Below, piece after piece: positions 33,643-43,356 of a DNA stretch of 64,000 nucleotides. The position numbers and the translations under genes were made by a program. Below the pieces are notes generated by a model. It was not told where the DNA came from and searched no databases. It saw only the letters and a list, made by a program, of their open reading frames with translations. Position 1 is the first letter of the stretch. Each line of letters begins with the position of its first letter. The stretch covers positions 1 through 64,000 of the forward strand of contig JBFMGX010000014.1 of NCBI GenBank assembly GCA_040752595.1, written 5' to 3'. The stretch is from Candidatus Zixiibacteriota bacterium (GTDB lineage Bacteria > Zixibacteria > MSB-5A5 > WJJR01).

Positions 33643-34392
33643 TCAGTTCAACCGGAAACGCTCCCCCAGATAGATCTTGCGTGCCTCGGGATCATCGGCC
33701 AGGAATTGCGAGGTCCCTTCCTTCAGGATGTCGCCGTCGCACATGATATAGGCACGGTCGGTGATGGCCAGAGTTTCCCGTACGTTGTGATCGGTGATGA
33801 GGATGCCGAGACCCTTGGAGCGGAGTTGCGCGACGATCCGTTGAATGTCCTCCACCGCGATGGGATCGATGCCGGCGAAGGGTTCATCCAGGAGCATGAA
33901 CTTCGGCCGCGTGGCCAGGGCGCGGGCGATCTCGACCCGCCGCCGCTCGCCGCCGGACAGTTGATACCCTCGCGAGCGGGCGACATGCGCGATGCTCAAC
34001 TCGGTGAGCAGTTCGTCGAGTCGTGCCCGCCGTTCGGCGCGCGGCACGCCCTGCACCTCCAGCACCGCCAGGATGTTGTCGGCGACCGTCATCTTGCGAA
34101 AGACCGATGGTTCCTGCGGCAGATAGCCGATCCCCAGACGCGCCCGACGGTACATGGGCAGCATCGTGATCGGCCGGCTCCCCAAGTACACGTCACCGGC
34201 GTCCGGCTTGATGAATCCGATCGTCAAATAGAAGGTCGTGGTCTTGCCGGCGCCGTTCGGACCCAAAAGACCGACCACTTCGCCGGGGCCGATCGCCACG
34301 GACACGCCATTGACCACACGCCGCCGCCGGTACGACTTGACCAGGTCGACCGTGTGCAGGCGCAGTGCTTCCGTCTCTGCGGTCGCGCCCAT
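33643..34392 (-). CDS. lptB: LPS export ABC transporter ATP-binding protein
   Basis: About 249 aa from ATG 34392; the frame is open to 34500 without need. Walker [28 protein letters not shown], signature [15 protein letters not shown], Walker [14 protein letters not shown] and the closing [12 protein letters not shown] are the LptB pattern. LptB powers lipopolysaccharide extraction by LptFG from the inner membrane. LptF/G/C are not in the window. Its presence supports a diderm, LPS-making cell. Confidence 0.92.
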   Translation of the reverse strand: MGATAETEALRLHTVDLVKSYRRRRVVNGVSVAIGPGEVVGLLGPNGAGKTTTFYLTIGFIKPDAGDVYLGSRPITMLPMYRRARLGIGYLPQEPSVFRKMTVADNILAVLEVQGVPRAERRARLDELLTELSIAHVARSRGYQLSGGERRRVEIARALATRPKFMLLDEPFAGIDPIAVEDIQRIVAQLRSKGLGILITDHNVRETLAITDRAYIMCDGDILKEGTSQFLADDPEARKIYLGERFRLN

Positions 34393-34491
34393 AGTCGCAA
34401 GATCAGGGAGAAGGCGGTTGTGATCAAGGGGAACGATGGCGGGCGTGAGCGGTGTCCATCCTGGCGTGATCAGGACGATTCCGCTCGCGGA

Positions 34492-34625
34492 TTCCCTCAC
34501 CCGCCCGCCTGCGGCGGGCGACCTCTCCCAAAGGGAGAGGTTATTGCGCCGGGCGGACCGGCATATCAGTTACCTCTCCCTCCGGGAGAGGTCGCTTGGA
34601 CCGCAGGCCCAATGGGGTGAGGGAA
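34492..34625. repeat. Family B repeat
   Basis: Begins TTCCCTCACCC and ends GGGGTGAGGGA, with CCTCTCCCAAAGGGAGAGG and CCTCTCCCTCCGGGAGAGG inside and a GCCCGCCTGCGGCGGGC stem. It lies between the radical SAM gene and lptB and fills most of their gap. Confidence 0.88.
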
Positions 34626-34707
34626 GTCCCGTAGGTCTCCCAACCCTGTGGAGTCTCAAGGGCAGAACGCCGGACAGACTACATCGAAAGCAACGCGCCG
34701 GGGCGAC

Positions 34708-35826
34708 TCAGGGTGCCGTGGTTGGCGCCAACCAACCGGGCGTCACAGGCGCGGGGATCGGGGCCATCTTCGGACGTGTGGTCTGTTCTTGGTGACGCAG
34801 GCGATCGATGGCGGAGGCGCGGCGCACACACGCGATCGTGCAGGCTGATTCACACCCCTTGCGCTCGCGGAAGAAGTGACGGATGTGTTTCACACCATAG
34901 GCCAGAAGCGGAATGCCGGGCTCACCGCGACGCTGGCTGCAGTACGAGACAATCCCATCCTCATCGATGTAGAGGTACCGGGCCCCGGCGCGACACTTCC
35001 AGTCGCTGGCGCCGGTCTGAATCATCTCACGTTCCCACCCTTCGCCGAGGTGATGCGTCACAGTGCGGCGCCGGTCGGCGTTGATCTCACGATAAAGAGT
35101 CTGCAGATCGGCGTGCTTCAGCAGCCCACGGTCGAGCATCCCATCACTCGAATGCAGGAGCCCGACTGTCATGTAGAAACCCAGCTCGCGCACCTGGCGG
35201 ACCAGCTCTCTTGTCTCCCGTACCGGCGATGAACCGAGAACGGCGTTGATGTTCACTTTGAAGCGCGCATGCGACTTCAGAAGCGGCAGCCGCTTCTTGA
35301 GGAGGTTCAGGGACTTTTGGGAGGATTCATTCGGTTCGAGGTTATCGACCGAGACCTGCAGCAGATAGAGCCCAGCCCGGTTGAGCCGTTCGATCCACTC
35401 GCGGGACAAGAGGAAGCCGTTGGTGATTGACGTGCAGAACATGTGGCGGGACACGGTGTGGCCGACCAGCCGATCCAACTGGGGATGCAACAGCGGTTCT
35501 CCCCCGGTCAGCGTGACGACGGTCGTGCCCAGGTCTGCCAGATGGTCGATGCGCCGCAGCAATTCGTCGGTGTCGACCGGCGCCGAGAACTTGTCGTACT
35601 CGTTGCAGTAGCCGCAACTGAGGTTGCAGCGCCGCGTCACAACGACCTGTGCCAGAAGCGGGCGGTGGGGGTCCAGTAGTCCACGCACGCCGCGCGCCAG
35701 GGCGCGGGCCGTGTAAGGTCGGGTGCGGGTCGTCGTCCGTGACGGCTTCACGTCTATCCGGTCGTCGGTTTGGGGGAGGCGCGCACCGTTCCCCGCGCGC
35801 CCGTTTCGGTCGGTTCCAATTAGCAT
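34708..35826 (-). CDS. Radical SAM protein with SPASM-like C-terminal cysteines
   Basis: About 372 aa from ATG 35826; GTG 35751 is an equally possible start. The 4Fe-4S motif RRCNLSCGYCNEYDKF is CxxxCxxC. TLTGGEPLLHP and CTSITNGFLL match MoaA/PqqE-like enzymes. The C-terminal region has several Cys (KCRAGARYLYID, SYCSQRR, GCESACTIACVRR), suggesting an auxiliary cluster as in SPASM proteins. Such enzymes modify peptides, proteins or small molecules. It sits between a sulfatase-fold protein and lptB, which gives no clear substrate. Confidence 0.78.
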   Translation of the reverse strand: MLIGTDRNGRAGNGARLPQTDDRIDVKPSRTTTRTRPYTARALARGVRGLLDPHRPLLAQVVVTRRCNLSCGYCNEYDKFSAPVDTDELLRRIDHLADLGTTVVTLTGGEPLLHPQLDRLVGHTVSRHMFCTSITNGFLLSREWIERLNRAGLYLLQVSVDNLEPNESSQKSLNLLKKRLPLLKSHARFKVNINAVLGSSPVRETRELVRQVRELGFYMTVGLLHSSDGMLDRGLLKHADLQTLYREINADRRRTVTHHLGEGWEREMIQTGASDWKCRAGARYLYIDEDGIVSYCSQRRGEPGIPLLAYGVKHIRHFFRERKGCESACTIACVRRASAIDRLRHQEQTTRPKMAPIPAPVTPGWLAPTTAP

Positions 35827-35921
35827 CGACGGCACCGGCCGATCAAGAGGCAGGATTCTCGCACGCCCCCCGCGCACCGTGCCGGGCCGCAACGAAGAGT
35901 ATTATGATCCTTTTTTGCGTG

Positions 35922-37877
35922 TCAAGAGGCATTCTCCCGTGCCCCGCGCGCAACCCCGGGAGAATCAGTCGGCTCAGTGTCCAGGGGAATGCCGCAACCG
36001 CGGAATATCCGCCGACACAGCTCATACCGGGCAAAGGCACCGTAGATGCTGGTCCGCAGTTCCGGTGGGAAGATGTCGATGCGGTTGATTTTTTCCCCCG
36101 GGTCGTCGGCCCAATGATAGAGTTCCTCCGTGCCGGCCTTTGCGCCCTGGAGATTCAAGAGATAGTGCCAGTCGCCGGTGATGAGCGACAGGTTGCTGTG
36201 ACCGGACGAAGTTTCATTGCTGTTGGAGGCGATCAGCGGGCGGTTTGGGTCGACGGGTCGCAGCAGCGATTGGCCGTAGAATCCGTCGCGTACTCCGTCG
36301 AGCGATGGATCATTCCAGACACCAGCAAAATCCAGGAGTGTCGGCAGGATGTCGGGATTGGCGACATTGCGCACGCTGTTGGCGGTCAGAACGGCGAGTC
36401 GACCGGACCACGCGGTGTCCCCGATGAGTGGCGCCGGCAGGAAAACGAGCATGGGTATCTGCCGGCATTCCCGGTACAGGCCACTCAAGTGACCGAGAAA
36501 CCCGTGCTCCATGAATCCCTCGCCGTGGTCCGACGTGAGGACAATCAGCGTTCGATCCCGGAGTCCGCGTTCAGTCAGTCCCTGGATGATCCGCGCCACT
36601 TGGCGATCGTCGTAGCGGACCGCGTTGTCGTAGCGGTCACGGGGAGTGTCGGTTCCGAAGGGACGCGCATCCTCCGGTGTCCAGAAGGGATAATGCGTCT
36701 GATTGAACTGCAAGAGTCCGGCAAAGGCGACGGCCGTGTCACGGTGGCCCAGCCAGCCGAGAAAGTGGTCGACGACATGGCGGTCATCCACCCCCATGTC
36801 GTTGATTCGCTTGAACCCGGCAATCTCCATGTTGTAGAGATCGTCGATGGCGGGGATGGTGAAGTATACCTTCAGGTGACGCCACTCGTGGCTCTGCGAC
36901 GTGAAGAAGAAGGTCTGTCTCCCCATCGCCTTGAAATACTCCCAGAAGACCGGCTGTGTGTGCAAGAGACGCGCCGGCATGACCGGTGCCAGACCGGTGA
37001 TCAGCGAAGGCAGGGAGATGAAGGTCGAGGAGGCCGGCGAAAAGGCACGGGCAAAGCGCACGACGTGTTGCGCATCGGCGGTCACGAGAGAATCGAGAAA
37101 CGGCGACGTGCTCCGGCTCTGGCCGTAGAGACCCAACTCGTCGGCCCGCAGACTCTCGGTCAGGATGATCAGCACGTTGACCGGACGCCCGTCGATTGTG
37201 TGCGCACCGGCGGGAGCGTTCTCCGGGAGATCAGGCACCGGGGTCGGAATCCGTGCCCCCAGCCCTCCCAAGCCGACCGGTCGCCGACTCAAACGCGTGG
37301 AGACGTTGCGCAAGAGGCCGGTCGTCGTGGTCAGGTCGGCGACGTATGATTGATCGACGAATCGGATGTTGTTGTGCAAGACGAGTTGGATGACCACGAA
37401 CACCGTGGCGGCCAGCCCGAGTCCCCATGGCGAACGCGTGCGTCGGACGGGCGCCCGCGCGCCGTGACGCGACCCGTGACGCAACGCCAGAATCCACAGG
37501 CCGGTCATGAGCACCATCACGGCGACATGCCCCGTGCGCAGCGAATCGAGAAACAGCGTCCAGCTATTCCGGGGCTCGTCGAAGAGGAACGTGAATGTAT
37601 AGTAGTTGGGCAGCGCGCCGACGATCAGTCGATACCCGTACACCAACACCAGGTTGACGCCGTACAGTGCGCCCAACAGGATGGTGACCATCCATGCCAG
37701 CCGCGGGCGCCCCCGCCGCAGACCAGCCAGGATTCCAGCCGCCAGAATCCAAAGGGCCAGCGACGCCAACAGAGAAAGAAGGTAGTAGAGTGCTTGGAGT
37801 CGGCTGAAGTCGAACAGACGTCCCAAGACCAGGTCAATGACCAGATACAGCGAGGGCGGGCTGAGCAGCATCGTCAT
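35922..37877 (-). CDS. Sulfatase-fold membrane protein (LTA synthase/phosphoethanolamine transferase-like)
   Basis: About 651 aa from ATG 37877. Five hydrophobic segments span the first 200 residues, followed by an alkaline phosphatase superfamily domain in the periplasm. VLIILTESLRADELGLYG holds the expected nucleophile/metal motif, with Ser at the Thr/Cys/Ser position, and VLTSDHGEGFMEHGFLGH supplies Asp-His metal ligands. The layout is that of LtaS, MdoB or EptA-type enzymes, which transfer phospho-alcohol groups or cleave sulfate esters. Substrate not determinable. It is the next minus-strand gene after rplY, separated from it by about 175 bases. Confidence 0.8.
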   Translation of the reverse strand: MTMLLSPPSLYLVIDLVLGRLFDFSRLQALYYLLSLLASLALWILAAGILAGLRRGRPRLAWMVTILLGALYGVNLVLVYGYRLIVGALPNYYTFTFLFDEPRNSWTLFLDSLRTGHVAVMVLMTGLWILALRHGSRHGARAPVRRTRSPWGLGLAATVFVVIQLVLHNNIRFVDQSYVADLTTTTGLLRNVSTRLSRRPVGLGGLGARIPTPVPDLPENAPAGAHTIDGRPVNVLIILTESLRADELGLYGQSRSTSPFLDSLVTADAQHVVRFARAFSPASSTFISLPSLITGLAPVMPARLLHTQPVFWEYFKAMGRQTFFFTSQSHEWRHLKVYFTIPAIDDLYNMEIAGFKRINDMGVDDRHVVDHFLGWLGHRDTAVAFAGLLQFNQTHYPFWTPEDARPFGTDTPRDRYDNAVRYDDRQVARIIQGLTERGLRDRTLIVLTSDHGEGFMEHGFLGHLSGLYRECRQIPMLVFLPAPLIGDTAWSGRLAVLTANSVRNVANPDILPTLLDFAGVWNDPSLDGVRDGFYGQSLLRPVDPNRPLIASNSNETSSGHSNLSLITGDWHYLLNLQGAKAGTEELYHWADDPGEKINRIDIFPPELRTSIYGAFARYELCRRIFRGCGIPLDTEPTDSPGVARGARENAS

Positions 37878-38052
37878 GGCGGTGAACAGCAACGGCGGAA
37901 CGGGACAGTACGGCTTGGGCCTGGCTCACCCTGGTCCGAGTTGCCTTTGCAAGAGGATCGATCCCGATAGCGCGGCGCCCGAGAGACCCCGGTACTCGAC
38001 GGGGCGCCTCGGGCGCAGTGATTAGGAGAGCAGGCGGCGGGACACGGTCTGT

Positions 38053-38769
38053 CTACTTCTTCTTCTCCTTTACCTTCTCCTTCTCTTTCTCTTTTACCTC
38101 TTCCGCTTCTTCTTCCTCTTCCTTCTTCTCGCCGATCACTTCGGGCGCCCCGGCGGCACCCTCAGCGGCGGCCGCACCCTCGGCAACCGGGACGGCCTCC
38201 TTGACCACCGTCGGCGGCACGACTGAGGCGATGGTGTGCTCAGGACCGGTGACGACCACGACGCGCTCAATCGAGATGTCGCGCACATGAATCGCATCGC
38301 CGATCCCGAGGGCCGAGACGTCGACGTCAATGACCTCGGGGATGTCCGCCGGCAGGGCCTCGACTTCCAGCTCGCGCATCGTGTGTTGCAGGATCCCGCC
38401 GAAGTTCTTCACGCCGTCGGCGACACCGCGCACGCGCACGGGCACCGTGACGCTGATCTTCTTGGTGGGGAGAATGTGGAGGAAATCGACGTGCAGAACG
38501 CCGCCGGTGATCGGATCGTGCTGCACGTCCTTGACCAGAGCCAACTCCGTGCCGGAATCAGAACCCTGGACGCTCAAATCAACGAGCACGTGCTCTGACG
38601 AGGACTTCTTGAGCACAGAGGCAAACTCTCGTGCGTTGACCGATAGTGCCACCGGTGCTGTGTGCTCGCCATAGAGAATGGCCGGGACCAGGCCGCCCAG
38701 GCGGAGTTGACGGGCCCCTCCCTTGCCTGCGGCAGTACGGGGACGGGCGGAAAGCGGCAGTGATTTCAT
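38053..38769 (-). CDS. rplY: 50S ribosomal protein L25/general stress protein Ctc, with a long charged tail
   Basis: 238 aa from ATG 38769, with GAGGAG upstream. RPRTAAGKGGARQLRLGGLVPAILYG is the 5S-rRNA binding start of the L25 domain; a TL5/Ctc C-terminal domain follows (DVDVSALGIGDAIHVRDI). The last roughly 45 residues are Ala/Glu-rich and then KE-rich (EEEEEAEEVKEKEKEKVKEK), a long low-complexity charged helix-like tail. It binds 5S rRNA in the large subunit. It follows prs by 28 bases, the usual prs-ctc pairing. Confidence 0.92.
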   Translation of the reverse strand: MKSLPLSARPRTAAGKGGARQLRLGGLVPAILYGEHTAPVALSVNAREFASVLKKSSSEHVLVDLSVQGSDSGTELALVKDVQHDPITGGVLHVDFLHILPTKKISVTVPVRVRGVADGVKNFGGILQHTMRELEVEALPADIPEVIDVDVSALGIGDAIHVRDISIERVVVVTGPEHTIASVVPPTVVKEAVPVAEGAAAAEGAAGAPEVIGEKKEEEEEAEEVKEKEKEKVKEKKK

Positions 38770-38797
38770 ACGATGGGCTCCTCACAGGTTGCAGATG

Positions 38798-39838
38798 TCA
38801 GGCCCCGGTCGGGGCGTTTGTACCTACGCGTGGCGATTCCGGTTGTTTGGGGGCATCGTCCGGCCGTCCCCGTTCCCGATGAACGTCTGCCCCGTTGGGC
38901 TCGGAGGGGAACAGCGCCGATACCGATTCCTCATGGGTGATCCGGGCGATGGCCTCGGCGAACAGACGGGCCGTGGAGATGACTTCGACATTCGGCGGCA
39001 GCGACCGCTGCGTCAGGTCGATCGTGTCGGCGACCAGGAGACGCTCGATCGGCGAGTCCGCGATCCGCTCCAACGACCGACCCGACAGAACCGGATGCGT
39101 GCAACAGGCATAGATGCAATGCGCACCCCCCTGTTTCACGGCCTTGGCGGCCTCGGTCAATGTCCCGGCCGTGTCGACCATGTCATCCCGGAGGATCACC
39201 GTTTTCCCGGCGATGGTGCCGATGATGTTGAGCACCTCGGCCTGGTTGGGGCCGGGGCGGCGCTTGTCGATGATGGCCAGACCGCAGGAGAGGGTCTTGG
39301 CAAAGGCACGCGCCATCTTGATCGACCCGACATCGGGAGTGACGACCACCGGATCGCTGATGCCGAGCTTGAGGAAATAGTCATTGAAGACAATCGCCGA
39401 ATAGAGGTGGTCGGAGGGGATGTCGAAGAAGCCCTGAATCTGCGACGCATGAAGATCCATCGTCAGCACCCGGTCGGCCCCGGCGACGGTGATCATGTTG
39501 GCGACCAGACGCGCCGTGATCGAGACACGGGGCTGGTCCTTGCGGTCGGCGCGCGCATAGCCGAAGTAGGGAATGACCGCCGTGATCCGCTTGGCCGAGG
39601 CGCGACGGGCGCAGTCGATCAGCATCAGCAGCTCCATCAGGTTTTCGGCGGGGCTGTTGGTCGACTGCACGATGAACAGGTCGGAGCCGCGGATGTTCTC
39701 GTCGATCTGCACGAAGACTTCGTTGTCGGAAAACCGCGTCACCGTGCAGGCGGTGAGCCGGCGATCCAGTTGGGCGGCGATCTTCTGCGCCAGGGGGCGG
39801 TTCCCGTTTCCGGTTATGATCTTCAGTTCGGGTTCCAT
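38798..39838 (-). CDS. prs: Ribose-phosphate pyrophosphokinase
   Basis: About 346 aa from ATG 39838; the TTG at 39847 is less likely. LKIITGNGNRPLAQKIA, FSDNEVFVQI, MDLHASQIQGFF, PDVGSIKMARAFAK, and the PRPP-binding ILRDDMVDTAGTLTEAAKA define the enzyme, which makes PRPP from ribose-5-phosphate and ATP. A roughly 30-residue Pro/Arg/Glu-rich C-terminal extension beyond the usual end is unusual. It lies just downstream of tRNA-Gln and upstream of rplY, in the ispE-spoVG-prs-ctc type cluster. Confidence 0.95.
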   Translation of the reverse strand: MEPELKIITGNGNRPLAQKIAAQLDRRLTACTVTRFSDNEVFVQIDENIRGSDLFIVQSTNSPAENLMELLMLIDCARRASAKRITAVIPYFGYARADRKDQPRVSITARLVANMITVAGADRVLTMDLHASQIQGFFDIPSDHLYSAIVFNDYFLKLGISDPVVVTPDVGSIKMARAFAKTLSCGLAIIDKRRPGPNQAEVLNIIGTIAGKTVILRDDMVDTAGTLTEAAKAVKQGGAHCIYACCTHPVLSGRSLERIADSPIERLLVADTIDLTQRSLPPNVEVISTARLFAEAIARITHEESVSALFPSEPNGADVHRERGRPDDAPKQPESPRVGTNAPTGA

Positions 39839-39924
39839 GGTCGACAATCGGGCAGAGTGGTGAGAGTCATCGTCGTGATTGGGAGTGTCCTAAACGGCCA
39901 GTTCGTCGAGTGCGCGGCCGCGGA

Positions 39925-39999
39925 TGGCTGGGGCGCCAGGATTCGAACCTGGGAATGCGGGCTCCAAAGGCCCGTGTCTTACCGCTTGACGACGCCCCA
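39925..39999 (-). tRNA. tRNA-Gln (anticodon TTG)
   Basis: On the minus strand: acceptor TGGGGCG with CGCCCCA (U-A first pair typical of tRNA-Gln), anticodon stem CGGGC/GCCCG with loop CTTTGGA and anticodon TTG, and T-arm CCAGG TTCGAAT CCTGG. The 3' CCA is encoded (39925-39927). It lies between spoVG and prs. Confidence 0.95.
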
Positions 40000-40076
40000 T
40001 GTATCTTGGACGGCTCCGATTGGACACCGACGCCGTGACGGCCGGCGACGGCCGCAGATCGCCACGGCCGGAGCGC

Positions 40077-40424
40077 CTAAGGGGCGGTTGGACCTCCTGC
40101 GCCGGTGTCGGGAGATTGTGCATCATAGTCATCGCGCGGGTCGGCGGCTGTCCGCTTTCCGGCGGCGGCATCTTTCAATTCCTGCTCATAGGCCGCCAGC
40201 ACCGTGGTTTCGATCTTCTGCCGCATCTTGTTGTTGATCGGATGGCAGATGTCCTGATGGGTCCCATCGGAGCGCTTGCGCGACGGCATCGAGACGAAGT
40301 ACCCGTTGTTGCCGTTGATGATCTTCAGCCCGCGAATGACAAACTCCTCGTCGAACGTAACATTGGCGAATGCTTTGAGCTTGTCCTCGTCCCGCAGGGT
40401 GATGCGCACTTCGGTGATTTCCAC
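40077..40424 (-). CDS. spoVG: SpoVG family RNA/DNA-binding regulator
   Basis: 115 aa from GTG 40424, with GGAG upstream. EITEVRITLRDEDKLKAFANVTFD, FVIRGLKIING and GYFVSMPSRKR..DICHPIN are the SpoVG fold in order. SpoVG-like proteins bind nucleic acids and modulate gene expression in many phyla, not only spore formers. The Ala/Asp-rich C-terminus is a variable tail. It is preceded by ispE with a 35-base gap. Confidence 0.93.
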   Translation of the reverse strand: MEITEVRITLRDEDKLKAFANVTFDEEFVIRGLKIINGNNGYFVSMPSRKRSDGTHQDICHPINNKMRQKIETTVLAAYEQELKDAAAGKRTAADPRDDYDAQSPDTGAGGPTAP

Positions 40425-40459
40425 GGGTTACTCCTTGGCTGCAAACCGAGACTGCACAA

Positions 40460-41359
40460 CTACCCGATCACCAACGCCAGGGGAGTCTCAACCGGCCGGA
40501 CCACGTACAGCCGGGCTCGTTTCGGTCCGTCCTGCTCCAACCGTCCCATGTCGGGCGGCGCGGTGAATACACCGAACACCGTCGGCCCGCTGCCGGACAC
40601 ATACACCCCCGCTGCACCCATCGCCAGAAGTTGCGTGCGCCAATACGAGACCTCGGGGACCCGGTGAATCACAACAGGTTCCAGATCGTTGGTGATTCGA
40701 CCGAGGGCGGCGATGAAGCCCTCCCCATCAAGGCGCCCGGAAACATGTGAAGCCACCCCGGTCGAAGTCAAGTCCAAAGCGGCATAGACCTCACCCGCCG
40801 TCAAGGGGACGGCGGGGCAGGCCAACACGGCCCACCAGGCTGTCGGGATTGACCGTGGTTCGAGCCGCTCACCGCGTCCCCTCGCGAAGGCGCACGGCTC
40901 CCCCAGGAAAAAGGGGACATCCGACCCCAATTGCGCCGCCCAATCGGCCAACTGCTCCCGCGAGCGACCCAGAGTATACAGTCGATTCAGGGCCGCCAGG
41001 GTCGCTGCCGCGTCTGATGACCCGCCGCCCAGACCGGCGGCGATCGGAATGCGTTTAAGCAAATGGGCGGCCAGACTCAGCTTCAGACCGCATTCGCGTT
41101 CCACCAGACGGGCCGCGCGCGTGATCAGGTTGTTCTCCCCGGTCTCCAATTCAAAGGCCGCGTCAGGGTCGGCGTTCTCCCACGTGAGCTTGAACCCCCC
41201 CGCGTCGCCACGGTGAAACGTGAGTCGGTCATAGAGATCCACCGCCACAAACGTCGTTTCCAGCTCGTGGTAGCCATCGGGGCGCCTGCCCAAAACGCGC
41301 AGACCCAGATTGATCTTGGCCGGGGCCAGCACGGTGCAGTGGTCGGATGACGAGGTCAT
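40460..41359 (-). CDS. ispE: 4-diphosphocytidyl-2-C-methyl-D-erythritol kinase
   Basis: 299 aa. APAKINLGLRVLGRRPDGYHELET at the start, PIAAGLGGGSSDAAATLAAL as the GHMP phosphate loop, and a SGSGPTVFGVF C-terminal glycine motif are diagnostic for IspE, the GHMP kinase of the MEP isoprenoid pathway. Other MEP genes are not in the window. It starts the ispE-spoVG-tRNA-prs-rplY run, downstream of the Wzi-like gene. Confidence 0.94.
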   Translation of the reverse strand: MTSSSDHCTVLAPAKINLGLRVLGRRPDGYHELETTFVAVDLYDRLTFHRGDAGGFKLTWENADPDAAFELETGENNLITRAARLVERECGLKLSLAAHLLKRIPIAAGLGGGSSDAAATLAALNRLYTLGRSREQLADWAAQLGSDVPFFLGEPCAFARGRGERLEPRSIPTAWWAVLACPAVPLTAGEVYAALDLTSTGVASHVSGRLDGEGFIAALGRITNDLEPVVIHRVPEVSYWRTQLLAMGAAGVYVSGSGPTVFGVFTAPPDMGRLEQDGPKRARLYVVRPVETPLALVIG

Positions 41360-41393
41360 CGGTGGCAGAAAAGGGACAAGGCGAACGTGGCCG

Positions 41394-42959
41394 TCACATA
41401 GCGAACGTCTTCCACCAGAATCCCTGGAGTTGCAGTCTCACGAACAGACCCTCGTGTGTACAACCCGGTACATTCTCCGCATTGCGGACCCGATCGTAGC
41501 CCGCTTGGCACTCGCCCACGAGACGGGCTCTGATGTTGACCCGGAGCCCCGCCCCGACCCTCGCGTGTCGCTCCACCACGCCGGAGGGAAAGGCGACGTG
41601 CTTTGGCACAGAGCCCTCTTGGGGCGTGTCGATACGGTTGCTGCCCCGACGGATGTGCTCGGCCAGGGCCGTCAAATCGACCGTCGCGGACAGATGGTAC
41701 CGCGGACGGAGCGTCATCCGGTCCGCGTCGGTCCCGAGGTCAGAGCCGATACCGATCGCCTTCCCGGTGTAGTCGCGGCCGTGCATAAACCGGTTCCACG
41801 AGCGACCCTGGCCGTAGACAAACGTGTTGATGCGCTGGTACTCCACATTGAGAAACAGCCGCCTGTCGGCGGCATTCGGGGTCCAGGCGATTCCGCCAGT
41901 CACTCCGATCTGCTGGGGTTCGCTGACAAAATCGATCTGGAAGTCGTCAATGAGCCACTCGCCATAGAGCGCCAGCCCCGGGTACGGCCGCCATGATCCC
42001 TCCACGCTCCACAGTGGGTTGTCATTCACATCATTGTTCAATTGCTCCCAATAGTAGGGCAGGAGTGGATTCATGTAGTAGAAAGGCCAGCGACGGTCGA
42101 CGCCGCCGAACACGAGCACCTCCGAGAACGCGAACTCCAGGTTGTGCCGCGGGCGCCAGTCGAGCCGGTGACCGACCAGATAGCGATCGGCGACTCCCGC
42201 CGGCTCATCAGGGTCGGTGGGATCGGTGCCCATCGACTCCAGCCGTGTGGCATGGAAGCTGAAGGCCCACCGACGTCCGCGATAGGTCAGCCGCAGGCCG
42301 TCGAACGACGGCGAGTGATCGGAGATCAGCATGGCGTCGATCGGCGATGGTCCCCAACGCCAGAATTCGCGTCCGAACGCCGCCCGCAGACGACCGAAAC
42401 GGCCGGTGATCACCGCCTGATCGACCCACGCGGTGAACTTCTCCTTCCAGTACTCGCCGTGGAACTGTGTGTCATGACGGCCGTCGGAGTCGATGCGGAC
42501 CCGTGTCCGTGCCGTCAGGTGGTCCGAGGCGCTGTACGACCCGGCTAGGTCGAGTCCGACCCGGTTCTTGGCGTACCCATGGCAAAACTGGTCCAGGCGC
42601 ATACCCGGTCCCACGGCGAGGCGGACACGGTCGCCCGGTTGCTGGTTACCGCCGGAAGCACCAGTGGCCAACTCCTCGGCGAACTCCTGCCGGAGCCGGG
42701 CCCACAGACATCGCGCGCCCTGTGATAACGATGCCGTTGTCGTCATGTCCGCCACCGCCGCCGCGATCTCGCCGCGCGTATACGGGCGCGTGTGCAGAAG
42801 CAGCGAGCGAAACTCCCCTTGCGAGGACAACTCGAAGACGGCGTCGTAGATCCAGGAATCGAGCGGGACATCTTCCCACGGGCTGCCGCCGGCTCTGATC
42901 CGGCCCGCTCCCAGAACCAATAGGATGGTCAGCAGCAAGCGTAGCCGGGGCGTCTTCAT
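41394..42959 (-). CDS. Wzi-like capsule assembly outer-membrane protein
   Basis: 521 aa. A signal peptide (LLLTILLVLGAGRIRAGG) is followed by a helical N-terminal segment (SWIYDAVFELSSQG) and a long stretch of alternating beta-strands with many Trp/Tyr/Arg, consistent with an 18-strand beta-barrel. AVITGRFGRLRAAFGREFWRWGPS and SFDGLRLTYRGRRW are typical of the Wzi family, which binds capsular polysaccharide at the outer membrane. It is the most upstream gene of the minus-strand block. No capsule export genes (Wza/Wzb) are nearby, so it may serve another surface glycan. Confidence 0.75.
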   Translation of the reverse strand: MKTPRLRLLLTILLVLGAGRIRAGGSPWEDVPLDSWIYDAVFELSSQGEFRSLLLHTRPYTRGEIAAAVADMTTTASLSQGARCLWARLRQEFAEELATGASGGNQQPGDRVRLAVGPGMRLDQFCHGYAKNRVGLDLAGSYSASDHLTARTRVRIDSDGRHDTQFHGEYWKEKFTAWVDQAVITGRFGRLRAAFGREFWRWGPSPIDAMLISDHSPSFDGLRLTYRGRRWAFSFHATRLESMGTDPTDPDEPAGVADRYLVGHRLDWRPRHNLEFAFSEVLVFGGVDRRWPFYYMNPLLPYYWEQLNNDVNDNPLWSVEGSWRPYPGLALYGEWLIDDFQIDFVSEPQQIGVTGGIAWTPNAADRRLFLNVEYQRINTFVYGQGRSWNRFMHGRDYTGKAIGIGSDLGTDADRMTLRPRYHLSATVDLTALAEHIRRGSNRIDTPQEGSVPKHVAFPSGVVERHARVGAGLRVNIRARLVGECQAGYDRVRNAENVPGCTHEGLFVRLQLQGFWWKTFAM

Positions 42960-43356
42960 GCCGTCACATTAGAGACCGGCATGGGCGGGGTCAATCCGAA
43001 AGACCGTGGCCCGGTCGTCGGTTTCATGGCTCGAATGAACCGTTTCTACGCGGCGCGTCAGGGTCTGTGGACGAAGATCATGGTGGAACGGGTGTTTCTG
43101 TCCGCCTTTGATCAGGCGCGGCAGGAATGCTGGCGCCACCATCGGCCATCTTCGCCGTCCCCGGCAGAATTTTCCGCCCGGTTGGTCCAAACACGCCTGG
43201 CTGGCGCTCCCTCGACGTTTCCGTCAGCCGTTTGCGTGCGCCTTCGCACGTCCGGGCCGCTACGCTTCAGGAACGGGATGTCCCCCGCATGCCCCCTTCA
43301 GCCCGGATCGTTGCCACGTCTCTAATCGGTCCATATGTCAATGTCGATATGAAGAT
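42960..43356. other. Divergent intergenic region
   Basis: About 400 bases between the Wzi-like gene (minus) and the HEAT-repeat gene (plus). The plus frame is open through much of it, but that stretch has no ribosome site and poor coding character. Nothing else recognised. Confidence 0.45.
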
